NCBI GenBank assembly: GCA_016784605.1
Contig: JADHUI010000013.1
Coordinates: 1-63,890, forward strand
Direction: 5' to 3'
DNA: 63,890 nt
Origin: Fidelibacterota bacterium
GTDB lineage: Bacteria; Fidelibacterota; Marinisomatia; Marinisomatales; UBA1611
In this document: positions 25,984 to 36,429 of the stretch, piece after piece
How the letters are laid out: each line of letters begins with the position of its first letter
Position numbering within the stretch: position 1 is the first letter of the stretch
Position numbers and translations under genes: made by a program
The notes under the pieces: generated by a model
The model's input: only the letters and a program-made list of their open reading frames with translations
The model's database searches: none
Told to the model about the DNA's origin: nothing

Positions 25984-27460
25984 ATTTATAAAATAAATAT
26001 ATTCCCATCAACAATGGTGTTATTGCAGTCGATAATAAATTCACCATATCATTGTTAACCCAACTATACCCATGAATAAGTGAAGCACCCTCTTCAGGAA
26101 TTTCAATAGTTTTCCCATTCTTTAATTGATACTTTGCTTGAATAGTTGCCCCTAAAATGGAATCAATAATGGAACCCAAGAACCCACATGCTATAATTCC
26201 GTAGGCCAAACTGCCATAAACTGGGAAGAATAACCAAACAAAGAATACGAATATGCTTGCACCCAAAAGTGAACCGAGAGTTCCTGTAAATGTTATTCCG
26301 CCTGACTCACCTGTCGGTACATTTTTAAACGTTAAAATTGACACCGGTTTACGTCTTGATAATTTTCCTAATTCTGTGGCCCATGTGTCGGCCATTGCCG
26401 CTGCGACAGATGCCAAAAAGAAAGGCATATAATCTCCGTTTGGATTAAAATACATCCATAGACTTATCAATAATGGGACCAGTCCATTTGCGTACACTTG
26501 AATAATATCTCTTACTGAACCTTTCGATTGAATTGCCGATTCTTTTTTTATGACTTTACTCAATATTGAAGACAGTATAAAAAAGATAAATAATGGATAT
26601 AATGTAGTAAAACCACCAGAAAAAATGATGAGAGTTCCCATCATTAATCCACCATAATATCCACTTCGAGATAAAGATTTTAATATATATGCGCCAGAAA
26701 AAATGGCTATCATAATAATTAAGAGACCAGAAACTATTAATACATCAGGACTTTGTATTGGTTGTAATCCTTGAGAAAGATTTGTATAAAAAATCATAAA
26801 TAAAATACTAATAACGGGAATAGATACATTGTCAGATCCTGAGTCACTAACCATTTCACCTAAAGTTGCGCCAAGTGCCACAAATAATGAAAAATATAAG
26901 GGAGATGAAATGTTTATATCCAAAAAGATTGACCCTGAAAAAACAATGGCAAACGAACTTAGAAAGAAAGTTGTTGATCCTTGGATAGATTTAACATCTT
27001 TCCAGATAGTGAAAATTTTAGGTGTTTTTCTAGATTCACCAACGATGGCTGCTAATGGGTCTGAAATGGCAAGAATAATCATGGATAAAATGATAAATTC
27101 AGAATAGCCCCAAAAAAAAGAAACAAGGATAAGGTATGCTACAGGAAAGTACACGGTTCCAAATGAAAATCTTTCTTGTGAATGAATGCCTTTAAATAAA
27201 TCCTGTTTCAAAGTAACGGCATTTACGACGATAAAAATAATCGCTAATGCGATTGCTTGAATATTATTTGTAAAAATAAAAGGCGCTGTAGATGTAGCCA
27301 ACCCAATAATAAAGTGAACTAATTTTCGATTTGCTTGCGGTGAGAACCATTTTTTCTTTAATGTAATTTCACTTAACCCAACAAAAATGAGTATTGCTAA
27401 AAAATAGACACAAAACGTCCACCATTCATTTTCAAAGGGGAGCAATATGGGGAAATCCAT
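25982..27460 (-). CDS. VTE5-like prenol kinase fused to DUF92/VTE6-like domain
   Basis: 492 aa, almost all membrane helices. Residues 1 to about 230 look like the dolichol/phytol kinase family (RKLVHFIIGLATSTAPF, LAISDPLAAIVGES, SIQGSTTFF, GATLGEMVSDSGSDNVSIPV). Residues about 235-492 look like DUF92 (GYYGGLMMGTLIIFSGGFT, AAMADTWATELGKLSRRKPVSI, NVPTGESGGITFTGTLGSLLGA, GFLGSIIDSILGATIQ, NNDMVNLLSTAIT). In plants and cyanobacteria, separate VTE5 and VTE6 proteins phosphorylate phytol to phytyl phosphate and then to the diphosphate. A fusion would pass the intermediate on within one chain. The substrate here is unknown (phytol, farnesol or geranylgeraniol). Kinase activity is inferred from family. 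Confidence 0.85.
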   Translation of the reverse strand: MDFPILLPFENEWWTFCVYFLAILIFVGLSEITLKKKWFSPQANRKLVHFIIGLATSTAPFIFTNNIQAIALAIIFIVVNAVTLKQDLFKGIHSQERFSFGTVYFPVAYLILVSFFWGYSEFIILSMIILAISDPLAAIVGESRKTPKIFTIWKDVKSIQGSTTFFLSSFAIVFSGSIFLDINISSPLYFSLFVALGATLGEMVSDSGSDNVSIPVISILFMIFYTNLSQGLQPIQSPDVLIVSGLLIIMIAIFSGAYILKSLSRSGYYGGLMMGTLIIFSGGFTTLYPLFIFFILSSILSKVIKKESAIQSKGSVRDIIQVYANGLVPLLISLWMYFNPNGDYMPFFLASVAAAMADTWATELGKLSRRKPVSILTFKNVPTGESGGITFTGTLGSLLGASIFVFFVWLFFPVYGSLAYGIIACGFLGSIIDSILGATIQAKYQLKNGKTIEIPEEGASLIHGYSWVNNDMVNLLSTAITPLLMGIYLFYK

Positions 27461-27541
27461 TTTTTAAATTATTTGTTTATGATTGAATAAGCAATAAAAT
27501 AACGAAGATAAATTTGAATATTTAAACAGGAAAAGGTGCAC

Positions 27542-28099
27542 ATGCTTATAGCGGTCAATCAATTTGTAAAACGTCAAGTCAAAGGTTCGGGAAAAACATA
27601 TTCTGAAAAATTCACATTCAACGAAATTGCATCCCATGCTGAAAATCAAATGGAGTTAGGATTTTTTGAAGATGGATATCGAGACGGAGTAAGAATTGTC
27701 TCTTGTGACAAATCTATTGTAAAACATTTTCAATGTCCTTATACAAAAATTAATTCAGATACAGCGTTAAAAGCTCAATGGGTTTCTAGACAAGAAGGAG
27801 AAGAACCTTATATTCAGATTAGGGCTCTTAATGGAGAATCATTACCGGCAGGTAAAGTTGAGTTTATTCTCTATAGACATGATGTTTTGGCTGAAAATAA
27901 TGAACAATCTACCGATGCAGAATGGGAACTTATAAGTATTCAAGCCATCCCAACTGGGATAGAACATTTTCCCATGGGGCCAGTTACAATGATGCGAAAT
28001 CAATTAGACTTAATGGGTGGTACAAAAGCACATTATTCTTCAGAGCAATGGGCAGAATCGGTTCGATTCTGGCAACAATATGTAGCGCTTGATTATTAA
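27542..28099 (+). CDS. DUF3228-family protein
   Basis: 185 aa from the ATG at 27542, five bases after AAAAGG; a GTG two codons upstream (27536) would eat into the ribosome site. The body carries the DUF3228 pattern: FFEDGYRDGVRIVSC, CPYTKINSDT, QEGEEPYIQIRA, VEFILYRHDVLAEN, WELISIQAIPTGIEHFPMGPVTMMRNQL, and WAESVRFWQQYVAL at the end. It is cytoplasmic and of unknown role, known from many bacteria and some plants. Divergent from the kinase fusion and followed by an 87-base gap. Confidence 0.85.
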   Translation: MLIAVNQFVKRQVKGSGKTYSEKFTFNEIASHAENQMELGFFEDGYRDGVRIVSCDKSIVKHFQCPYTKINSDTALKAQWVSRQEGEEPYIQIRALNGESLPAGKVEFILYRHDVLAENNEQSTDAEWELISIQAIPTGIEHFPMGPVTMMRNQLDLMGGTKAHYSSEQWAESVRFWQQYVALDY

Positions 28100-28186
28100 T
28101 GTTAATCCATAGAATATTATTTGCGATTATTTTAGTTATACTTTAAGTTAATCCAACCATGAACCAAACCACACATACCACAAACG

Positions 28187-31100
28187 ATGAAACTAAACCA
28201 AACTTTGGATTTGACAGACCTAGAACGGGAAAATCTTAATCATTCAATTATAAAAAGCACTAGGTCTAAAAAAGGAATTCTGCCCATTCTTTCCGCGGTG
28301 AAATTGCTTTGCCTATCCATATTGATTTTAAATAATTCTTATGGACAAAAGTTGTCAATCGGTGGACAAATCACTAATGAGAAAGGCAAAAAGTTTGGTG
28401 TTGCACGTATCGTTCTTTATAATGGGAAAAAGCAAAAGTTAGAGGAACAATCAACCTCGAGTAATGGTAAATTTAAATTTAAGAAACTCGAATCCGGTAA
28501 TTATACTATCAATGTATATGGTGATGGTTCGTTTTCAGCTACGGAAAAAGTTTCTTTAGACGGTTCTAATGTCAATAATTTAAAAATAAACCCTTCTAAA
28601 GATGGGGCACAACCACAGCTTTCTCTTGATTTGCAATCGGGAGGTGTTTCATTATCGTGGACCTCTGTTTCTAGCGCTAAAGGGTATAAGGTATTTCGAA
28701 ATAATGAAGTGATTAAAGAAGCGACAGGCTTGAGTTATTTTGATGCGGTTAAAGGTGGCGAAGTTTATAATTATTCTATTGCTGCCATTGAATCAGATGG
28801 TGCCATTGGTCCGAGGTCCTTAACCGAATATGGGAAAGCGTTATTCCCTCATCCTGATTCGTTTGAAGTTCATGTTAAAAAAAATGCCGCCTATCTTTCT
28901 TGGAGTCTGGTTAATGGCGCAAGTGCTTATAGCCTTTATAGAGACGGCGAATTAATAACGACGACGACTGATAATGCTTATGATGATTTTAATTTAAAAT
29001 ATGAAAAAGATTATACGTATGAAATAGCCTCGGTAGACTGGGTTAAAAGTGAAGGGCCAAAAACTGCTCAGAAAAAAATCCAAACACATCCAGAATTAAA
29101 TGCATTAAAAAAAATAAAAGCAGAACCAGGCGAAAATAGTGTTATCCTTTCTTGGGATACCCATTCACTGGCTGTTAAATATTATATATACCAAAATGGT
29201 GAAAAGATTGATTCAACGCAATCAACTTCTTATACGGCTAAGACAGAGGCAGGATCTGAAAATTGTTTTAATGTGACTCCAGGCGATCAATTTGGTTCAG
29301 AAGGTCCTCAAACCAAACCCGCTTGTGACAAGAGTCAATATTCACCACCCAATAATATCCTTGTTAACGTCAAATTAAATACAATAACTCTTTCTTGGGA
29401 ATTAGTCGAAGGAGCAAGTACATACAATATTTATCGCGATGGAAAAGAAATAACCAATACGGCTAAGGATAACTATACTGATATTGATTTAAAATATGGG
29501 AACACATATAGTTATGAAATATCTTCTCTCGCAGGCGATGGGGCAGAAGGACCCTTATCCATTAAACAGGAGGGGAAGACACCTCCAGCCTATAAAATAT
29601 CAGGTGCATTAGTTAATGAAGATGGCAAAAGTAAAATTGAAGAAGCTAAAATATTTTTATATACATCTTCCGATAACAAATTAATCGATGAATTTGAAGC
29701 TGGCTCGAATGGAAAATTTAATTTTTCAAACCAGATTATACCTGGTGAATATATCTTAAAAGCGTTTGGCGATGGCCATGGAAATGGTGGCAAAAACATT
29801 TCAGTCACAAATAGGGATATGACTGGATTGAGTATTCCCCTATCGACAGACGGTCTAAAAACGACAGTTCACGTTGATCGAGGAGTACAATCTTTAACAA
29901 TCAAATGGGAAAGAATACCTCAAGCTGAAACCTATAATATTTATAAAAATGATAAATTGATTGGGACTCAGCGGGAAAATGTATTTGTAGATCAAGTTGC
30001 TCCTGGAAATGAAGTATGTTATATCGTTCGTGGGATTGATATGTATGATTTAGAAGGACCCGTTTCAAATAAAGTTTGTGAAAAATCATCTTATAACTAT
30101 CCGGAATTGGTGCCGAATATTGTTTCGGGTGGATTAACGGATGAAGGAAGTGGTAAACACTTATCCATATTCTGGACAGGAATACCCGAAGTAAAAAAAT
30201 ACAGCTTATACAAAAATAATACGAAAATTTCCACTCAAGATTCCACCGGATTTAAAGATGAATCTTTATCTTATAATACCAAATATAACTATCAAATATC
30301 ATCTTATGATAATGATGGAGATGAAGGTGTTTTATCTCCAAGTACAACGGTTCAAACTCATCCAGAAGTTTTGATGCCAGAATTAAATGCTAATGGAGAC
30401 GTAAATGCCATTAAATTAAATTGGCCTCCCGTGGCCACTGCCGTGTTGTATAAGGTTTTCCGTAATGGAGGATACTTAACGGATGTAACTCGAACTTTTT
30501 TTATTGATAATGTTCCAGCCGGGGCGCAATATTGTTATTCTGTTTCAGCCCAAGATACTTATGGTACAGAAGGTCCAAAATCAGAATCTAAATGTGCGAA
30601 AGGAATGTATGCGCCTCCCGCTAATTTGAAGGGAGATATTCTAAAAAATACGGTCGCTTTGAGTTGGTCTCCTGTGAACGAAGTTGATGGATATCATCTT
30701 TATAGAAATGATAGTCTCATTATGGAATCCAGTGAATTATCTTTTCTCGATGAAGGTTTATCCTATGACGATTCCTATTACTATAAAATTGCATCCTATG
30801 ATAAAGATGGAGATGATGGCCCATTTTCTGAATTAACGCTGACAACCCATGAAGAAGTCACAGCCCCAATGCTGTCAGGGTTAGCCACTTTAAATGAAAT
30901 TCAACTTTCATGGTCAAAACTTCAATTAAATGTTGATCATAAATACCGACTTTATCGCGATGGTGTTATGATAAAAGAATTGACTGATACTTCTTATGTT
31001 GATGTTGTTACTCCAGGACAATTCTATTGTTATTCAATTACATGTGTTGATGCTTATGGAACAGAAGGACCAAAGTCCAATGAAGAATGTTTAAAAATCA

Positions 31101-33034
31101 TGGTGAATTACCCCGATCAATTATCAATCATTGGTGATGTAAAACGCGTTATATTTAAATGGAAAAAAATGACAGGGGCAGAATTATACCACATTTACAA
31201 AGTGGATAAAGAAACGAATGAAAAAACATTCCTAACGAGTACAAAAGGGAATTATTATGAACATAAAGGGTTGGCGTTTGATACGGAGTATTGCTACAGT
31301 GTATCGTCTATAGATCAGGATAAAGAAGAAGGACCTAAATCACCAACGATGTGTGATATTGTATTGCCTCCACCGCATTTATCATTGATTGATGTCAAAT
31401 TTGTTGAAGAATCTGGAAACAGCTTATTAGATGGTCGTGAAAATGCTTTATTTGTTGCACGAATTGTAAATGATGGTCGAAGTCCTGCTCGTGAATTAAA
31501 ACCTTGGCTTGAGCCCTTAGGGGAAACACTAACGCCATCTTTAATTCTGTCTGACGTACCCACTTTTAAAAAATTGGATGTGAATGATACATTGACAATT
31601 TCATTTCCGATATTTGCAAAATTAAAAATTGAATCTGGCGAAAGGAAATTCAACTTACGTGTTGACGAATGGTCTGGCCAAGATTTAAAGCCGGAGCCGG
31701 TGGGTTTTACAACTTTAGCCGTTGTTCCTCCCAATATGGTTATTGCTGATTTTTCCATAGATAATGAATTTGGTGCTCATTATATCCCAAAGAATGAAAT
31801 TGTTACCCTTACAGTTCGGTTTCAAAATTTGTCCATAGGAAAAACAGATACATCATTTCTTCGATTAAATAGAGATCCTTCTTTTACCATTATTGACCCA
31901 AAAGAAGAATATGGTTTGGGCATGATACCTGGAGGTGGGTATATTGATTTTAGTTTTAATATTTTCAGCCAAGAAGATGAATTTTCAATCTATTTTGATA
32001 CATATGATTATTTCGGGGTTAAAAAAATTATTCCAATTCATCTTAAAACATTGAATCATTATAAGGGTATGAAAGATCTAAGTATTTACGAAGTGCCGAT
32101 GGCTGCCTTTATTCAACCTGGAGAAAAAGAAGTTAAACATACTTTATTACAAAATATACCCACTGGAAAAACCGATCGTGATGTCGTCGGTGTGGTGCTT
32201 GGGAATCAATCATTTTGGAGTAAAAAAATCCATGGGAAAACATCTTCGAAAGAAAATGTAAAACTAGTCAGAAAATATTTTGGTGATTTATTGGGCGTAA
32301 AAGATCATATGCTATATCCGTCTCAAAGTTGGGCATTTGATGAAGGAATTTCAAAAGTAGATTTGTTTGAAACATTTGATCCGGATTTTGGATATATTCG
32401 GAAAAAAATGGAATCGAGCCAGCAATATTCTAATTCTGATTCTATTGATTTGATCATCTATTTTTCAGGTGAAGGGACAACTATAGACGGGGAGAAATGC
32501 CTAATTCCATTAGATGCCGACCAATATAGAGTTAGTTCATTTTATCCAGTCTCACAATTATATGCTGCCCTGAATGGGTTGAAAAAATTGGAATATGTTG
32601 GAAATATTACTCTTTTTATGGATGTTGACTTTAATAATCCATCATTTAGTTATACTCAAAAAACAGTAAGTAATGATAGTGCCATAGAAATAGAAGATGA
32701 ACTGAATGAAAGTAAATTATCCGCTGAATTTCCGGAACAACTGTTACCGAATGCGTTAGCTCCACCTAAAGGAATTACGGTATTTTATGCTTCCAATCTT
32801 TCTCAAAAAACCTATAATCATGTTGATGAAAATAATGGACTTTTTACATACTATTTATTAAAAGGATTGAAAGGCGATGCGGATAATGGTGATAAAATTG
32901 TCACAGTTGAAGAAATATATAATTATGTGGCAAAAAACGTCTATGAAACAACATCCACATTATATGGCCCAAATCATCAGGTTCCATTACTTTTTGCAGA
33001 CAATCCAAAGCAAGTATTATTCCGATTCCCTTAA
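28187..33034 (+). CDS. Giant fibronectin-III protein with inactive caspase-like C-terminus
   Basis: 1615 aa. A long, polar N-terminus is followed by a signal-like helix (34-52). Two CarboxypepD_reg/SpaA-like folds (about 57-135 and 462-545) sit among about ten fibronectin III repeats of the YxIYRDG..CYSI.A.D.YGTEGP kind. About 1065-1270 is a CARDB-like region. From ~1330 there is a caspase (peptidase C14)-like domain: GVVLGNQSFW, YFSGEG (1425-1430), MDVDF (1478-1482), ITVFYASNLSQKT and GLFTYYLLKGLKGDADNGD. In active members the first motif has His (SGHG) and the second Cys (DAC); here they are E1429 and D1481, so cleavage is not expected. Exported; probably a binding or scaffold protein. The signal start is uncertain because 33 residues precede it. 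Confidence 0.88.
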   Translation: MKLNQTLDLTDLERENLNHSIIKSTRSKKGILPILSAVKLLCLSILILNNSYGQKLSIGGQITNEKGKKFGVARIVLYNGKKQKLEEQSTSSNGKFKFKKLESGNYTINVYGDGSFSATEKVSLDGSNVNNLKINPSKDGAQPQLSLDLQSGGVSLSWTSVSSAKGYKVFRNNEVIKEATGLSYFDAVKGGEVYNYSIAAIESDGAIGPRSLTEYGKALFPHPDSFEVHVKKNAAYLSWSLVNGASAYSLYRDGELITTTTDNAYDDFNLKYEKDYTYEIASVDWVKSEGPKTAQKKIQTHPELNALKKIKAEPGENSVILSWDTHSLAVKYYIYQNGEKIDSTQSTSYTAKTEAGSENCFNVTPGDQFGSEGPQTKPACDKSQYSPPNNILVNVKLNTITLSWELVEGASTYNIYRDGKEITNTAKDNYTDIDLKYGNTYSYEISSLAGDGAEGPLSIKQEGKTPPAYKISGALVNEDGKSKIEEAKIFLYTSSDNKLIDEFEAGSNGKFNFSNQIIPGEYILKAFGDGHGNGGKNISVTNRDMTGLSIPLSTDGLKTTVHVDRGVQSLTIKWERIPQAETYNIYKNDKLIGTQRENVFVDQVAPGNEVCYIVRGIDMYDLEGPVSNKVCEKSSYNYPELVPNIVSGGLTDEGSGKHLSIFWTGIPEVKKYSLYKNNTKISTQDSTGFKDESLSYNTKYNYQISSYDNDGDEGVLSPSTTVQTHPEVLMPELNANGDVNAIKLNWPPVATAVLYKVFRNGGYLTDVTRTFFIDNVPAGAQYCYSVSAQDTYGTEGPKSESKCAKGMYAPPANLKGDILKNTVALSWSPVNEVDGYHLYRNDSLIMESSELSFLDEGLSYDDSYYYKIASYDKDGDDGPFSELTLTTHEEVTAPMLSGLATLNEIQLSWSKLQLNVDHKYRLYRDGVMIKELTDTSYVDVVTPGQFYCYSITCVDAYGTEGPKSNEECLKIMVNYPDQLSIIGDVKRVIFKWKKMTGAELYHIYKVDKETNEKTFLTSTKGNYYEHKGLAFDTEYCYSVSSIDQDKEEGPKSPTMCDIVLPPPHLSLIDVKFVEESGNSLLDGRENALFVARIVNDGRSPARELKPWLEPLGETLTPSLILSDVPTFKKLDVNDTLTISFPIFAKLKIESGERKFNLRVDEWSGQDLKPEPVGFTTLAVVPPNMVIADFSIDNEFGAHYIPKNEIVTLTVRFQNLSIGKTDTSFLRLNRDPSFTIIDPKEEYGLGMIPGGGYIDFSFNIFSQEDEFSIYFDTYDYFGVKKIIPIHLKTLNHYKGMKDLSIYEVPMAAFIQPGEKEVKHTLLQNIPTGKTDRDVVGVVLGNQSFWSKKIHGKTSSKENVKLVRKYFGDLLGVKDHMLYPSQSWAFDEGISKVDLFETFDPDFGYIRKKMESSQQYSNSDSIDLIIYFSGEGTTIDGEKCLIPLDADQYRVSSFYPVSQLYAALNGLKKLEYVGNITLFMDVDFNNPSFSYTQKTVSNDSAIEIEDELNESKLSAEFPEQLLPNALAPPKGITVFYASNLSQKTYNHVDENNGLFTYYLLKGLKGDADNGDKIVTVEEIYNYVAKNVYETTSTLYGPNHQVPLLFADNPKQVLFRFP

Positions 33035-33088
33035 TAAAATAGCGACATAATCCTGTTTCTTTATTTTTCAGGTTCATTTAATTTCACC

Positions 33089-36000
33089 ATGATGGTAAAG
33101 AAACTCTTAGCTAGCTTTATTCTCTTTTCAATGGTGGTTGGCCAAACTGTATCCATTTCTGGATTCGTGTTAAATGTAAAGGGTAAAGGAATAAAAAAAT
33201 CAATTATTACTTTGACCACCATGGATGGCGAAGAAATCGCAACTGCCAAATCTGTGAAAAAAGGTGTTTTTATATTAGAAGAAATCATTCCGGCCAAATA
33301 TATATTAACAGCGACACATAAAAAATCAGGCAAATCTCAAATCCAATTAGAACCAAATGCATCTGGTAATTCTGATATAACTAATTTAGAGTTGAAACTC
33401 TCGAAAGAAGAACCGGATTTAATAATTATTTCTTTTGGTGAAGTAGAATCAAGTAATAAGAATAACGGTGAGATAGAGTTTCCGAGTAATAATTCAGTTA
33501 CATTTTCAGGAATGGTATTAAATAGTAAAGGGAAAGGCTTGAAAAAGGTTACCCTTACATTTGTTGATGAAGATGGAAATACTGTTTCAGAAACATCTAC
33601 AAGTCGAAAGGGTGAATATTCTTTTTCTAACATAGTACCCAACATTTATACATTGGTTGTTTATCATCAAGAATTTGGAACTTTCAAACGAAAATTCATC
33701 ACAGCTGAAGACGAAAATATATCCATTGAGAATTTTCAAATAACTTTACCGGATACCACGGATATGTTATGGATATATACTTTTGCTGGAGATGGTCCAT
33801 TGTCGGAAGATCCTACTCTCTCAATTCAAACACCGCGAACAAAATCGAAAGTGGGTAAAATATTAGTCGAATGGGATGAGACTAAAAATGCCGACATATA
33901 TGAATTATACGAAGATGACCAATTAATTTATGAAGGTGAATCTCCACGATATTTGATCGACGCTATTCCTGGCGAAACGCGTTGTTTTAAAGTTCGAGTC
34001 AAAGGGAATCAAGGGTTATATGGCCCATTTACTGAAAAATCATGTGGTAACAGTATCATTTCATCTCCCATGAATTTAACATCAGTTGATTCGCAAAATA
34101 CAATTTCACTTCAGTGGCTACCCACTGAAGGCGCTATATCATATAACATTTATAGGGATGATAAATTATTGTTAAACGTATCCACTACATCCTTTATGGA
34201 TGACAATTTATCCTATGGCACCCTGTATCAATATAAAGTGTCAGCAATAGATGCTTTTGGCACTGAAGGATTATTATCGCATCCGGTTCAAAGTAAAATA
34301 CGCGATTCTATTCAAGCACCTTTATTATCATCACTGGAAAGTTCGGATGCTATTGTGTTAATATGGAATGAAATAGATCAGGCAAAAAAATATGTAATAT
34401 ACCGTGACGGTTTTAGAATGAAAGAAACCACTAAAACTACCTTTATTGATTCAACACAGGCTGGAACCAATTATTGTTATGAAGTCACGGCTATTGATGG
34501 TTTTAACATTGAAAGTATCGTGTCTAATCGCCACTGTGGAAAAGTTCTCGTGAAAGCACCAGAAGCCGTATTGGCTACAGGAGATGCAAAATCGATTCGT
34601 CTTTCCTGGGATGGAGTTCAGGGTGCAAAAAAGTATCATATTTACAAGTCATTACCGGGCGGAGATTTCAATTTATTATCTGAAACGAAAAAAACATTTC
34701 TAACAGAATATGAATTGGGATATGATGATTCACTTTGTTATACTATTTCGAGTGTGGACCAAGATGGATTCGAAAGTGATATGTCAGGCAAAGTGTGTGC
34801 TTCTACACTAGCCCCTCCAGAATTAAAAGTATTAAGTTTTGAATTGATTGAGCCATCGGATAATGGAGCATTAGATGCGCGAGAAGATGGGAAGATGCGT
34901 TTTTCAATTCAAAATATAGGAGAAAGTCCAGCGCATGAAATCACATTAACTGTGTATCCAGATGAATCTGGGGTTTCTTTATTAATTGTAGATACAGTTG
35001 CTGTTATTGATACCCTATATTCCGACGAAACAAAACAGATTGAGTTGGATGTATCTGCAAAATTAAAAATTGCCACAGCAGAAAGATCCTTTTCATTATA
35101 TGCCACAGAACAAGATGGCTATCATTTAAAAGAACCGTATCCATTTTCCTTTCAAACGGTTGCGGTTATTCCGCCAAAAATCATACTCGCTGATTTTGCT
35201 ATTTCTAATGAATTTGGTATCCATTATATCCCGAAAAATGAAATAGTCACTCTGACGGGTCGAATCCAAAATGTAGGCGAAGGCATGTCAGAAAGCATAA
35301 AGTTGACATTTTTAGAAAATCAATCATATTCCATTCCGAATTTCAATGGTATTTTAACAATTGACGATTTAAAGCCGGGTGCATATTCTGACTTCACAAT
35401 TAATTTTTCAAGTGAACGCGATCATTTTACCATACCAATTACTTCAACAGATTACCTTGGTGTTGAACGTGAGCACATGATAGAATTAGAACTGATGAAA
35501 CATTATAGAGGTCCAAAAGAATTAACATCCTATCCGATTGGAACAATGGTTGTTGATCCATATCCAGAAGAAATGAGTGAAGTTGATGTTGAAAGTCATA
35601 TACCCATTGGAAAACGAAATTCAAATGCTTTAGCCATTGTTTTCGGAATTGAATCTTATGACGACGTTCATTTGCCGAATGTAGAATTTGCAAACCGAGA
35701 TGTGAAATTTATGAGAACCTATCTTCAAAATACATTCGGTATGGATGATTATCAGGTCATACCATCGAAAATATGGCAAATGGAGGGTGGACCTACACTT
35801 GATGATTTAAACGCCACATTGGATCCGCACCAAGGTGACCTTCGCCACCGTATTGTAACGAGTAATAAATACTCTGGAGTAGAATCGTTAGATATTTATA
35901 TTTATTTCAATGGATTAGGGAAACACTCAAATGGGAAACCCTACTTATTGCCAAAAGATGCAAATCCAAATAGAGAAGTTTCTCAATATGGTTTAGAAGA

Positions 36001-36385
36001 ATTTTTAACACATTTATCCATGGTATCCGTTTTAAATACTGTTCGTTCTATTACAGTCATATTAGATATTAAATGGATTAATAAACCAAATGAAACAAAT
36101 GGTGTGTGGGAATATCCTTATCTATCGGAAAAAGTATCTGTAATAGCCAGTTCAGGATTAAACCAAACTTCTGGTTATTATACAGATATGAAACATAGTT
36201 ATTTTACTTATTCAGTTTTGAAAGGGTTGGGTGGATCTGCAGACGATGGAGACGGGAAAATAAGTATTTCTGAAATGTCCAAATATGTTCAAAAATCAAT
36301 GGCGGAATTGAATCCATCACAAATGCCCCATATTATTAGCGTAGATGATGATCGAATTCTCGTTGAATATTATGGCGTAGAATAA
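33089..36385 (+). CDS. Fibronectin-III protein with inactive caspase-like C-terminus (paralogue)
   Basis: 1098 aa. Signal peptide 1-19 (KKLLASFILFSMVVGQ). Two CarboxypepD_reg/SpaA-like folds (about 20-110 and 131-215), about four fibronectin III repeats (~235-570), a CARDB-like part (~575-800), then the caspase-like domain: ALAIVFGIESYDDVHLPNVEFANRDVKFMRTYL, YFNGLG (939-944), LDIKWI (992-997), SVIASSGLNQTSGYYT and GLGGSADDGDGKISISEMSKY. The usual His is L943 and the usual Cys K995. The region from the CARDB-like part to the end is clearly homologous to the preceding gene (for example NEFG.HYIPKNEIVTLT in both). Two dead copies side by side suggest a selected non-enzymatic role. Starts 54 bases after its paralogue; the ATG at 33092 is an equal alternative. 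Confidence 0.9.
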   Translation: MMVKKLLASFILFSMVVGQTVSISGFVLNVKGKGIKKSIITLTTMDGEEIATAKSVKKGVFILEEIIPAKYILTATHKKSGKSQIQLEPNASGNSDITNLELKLSKEEPDLIIISFGEVESSNKNNGEIEFPSNNSVTFSGMVLNSKGKGLKKVTLTFVDEDGNTVSETSTSRKGEYSFSNIVPNIYTLVVYHQEFGTFKRKFITAEDENISIENFQITLPDTTDMLWIYTFAGDGPLSEDPTLSIQTPRTKSKVGKILVEWDETKNADIYELYEDDQLIYEGESPRYLIDAIPGETRCFKVRVKGNQGLYGPFTEKSCGNSIISSPMNLTSVDSQNTISLQWLPTEGAISYNIYRDDKLLLNVSTTSFMDDNLSYGTLYQYKVSAIDAFGTEGLLSHPVQSKIRDSIQAPLLSSLESSDAIVLIWNEIDQAKKYVIYRDGFRMKETTKTTFIDSTQAGTNYCYEVTAIDGFNIESIVSNRHCGKVLVKAPEAVLATGDAKSIRLSWDGVQGAKKYHIYKSLPGGDFNLLSETKKTFLTEYELGYDDSLCYTISSVDQDGFESDMSGKVCASTLAPPELKVLSFELIEPSDNGALDAREDGKMRFSIQNIGESPAHEITLTVYPDESGVSLLIVDTVAVIDTLYSDETKQIELDVSAKLKIATAERSFSLYATEQDGYHLKEPYPFSFQTVAVIPPKIILADFAISNEFGIHYIPKNEIVTLTGRIQNVGEGMSESIKLTFLENQSYSIPNFNGILTIDDLKPGAYSDFTINFSSERDHFTIPITSTDYLGVEREHMIELELMKHYRGPKELTSYPIGTMVVDPYPEEMSEVDVESHIPIGKRNSNALAIVFGIESYDDVHLPNVEFANRDVKFMRTYLQNTFGMDDYQVIPSKIWQMEGGPTLDDLNATLDPHQGDLRHRIVTSNKYSGVESLDIYIYFNGLGKHSNGKPYLLPKDANPNREVSQYGLEEFLTHLSMVSVLNTVRSITVILDIKWINKPNETNGVWEYPYLSEKVSVIASSGLNQTSGYYTDMKHSYFTYSVLKGLGGSADDGDGKISISEMSKYVQKSMAELNPSQMPHIISVDDDRILVEYYGVE

Positions 36386-36429
36386 ATTAGAATTAGTTAC
36401 AATATTGATTATTCAATTATAGCCTTATA

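Noticed and set aside
28187-36385. Active caspase-type defence or cell-death proteases
   Set aside because: Both proteins lack the His and Cys of the catalytic pair and are predicted to be exported, unlike defence caspases.
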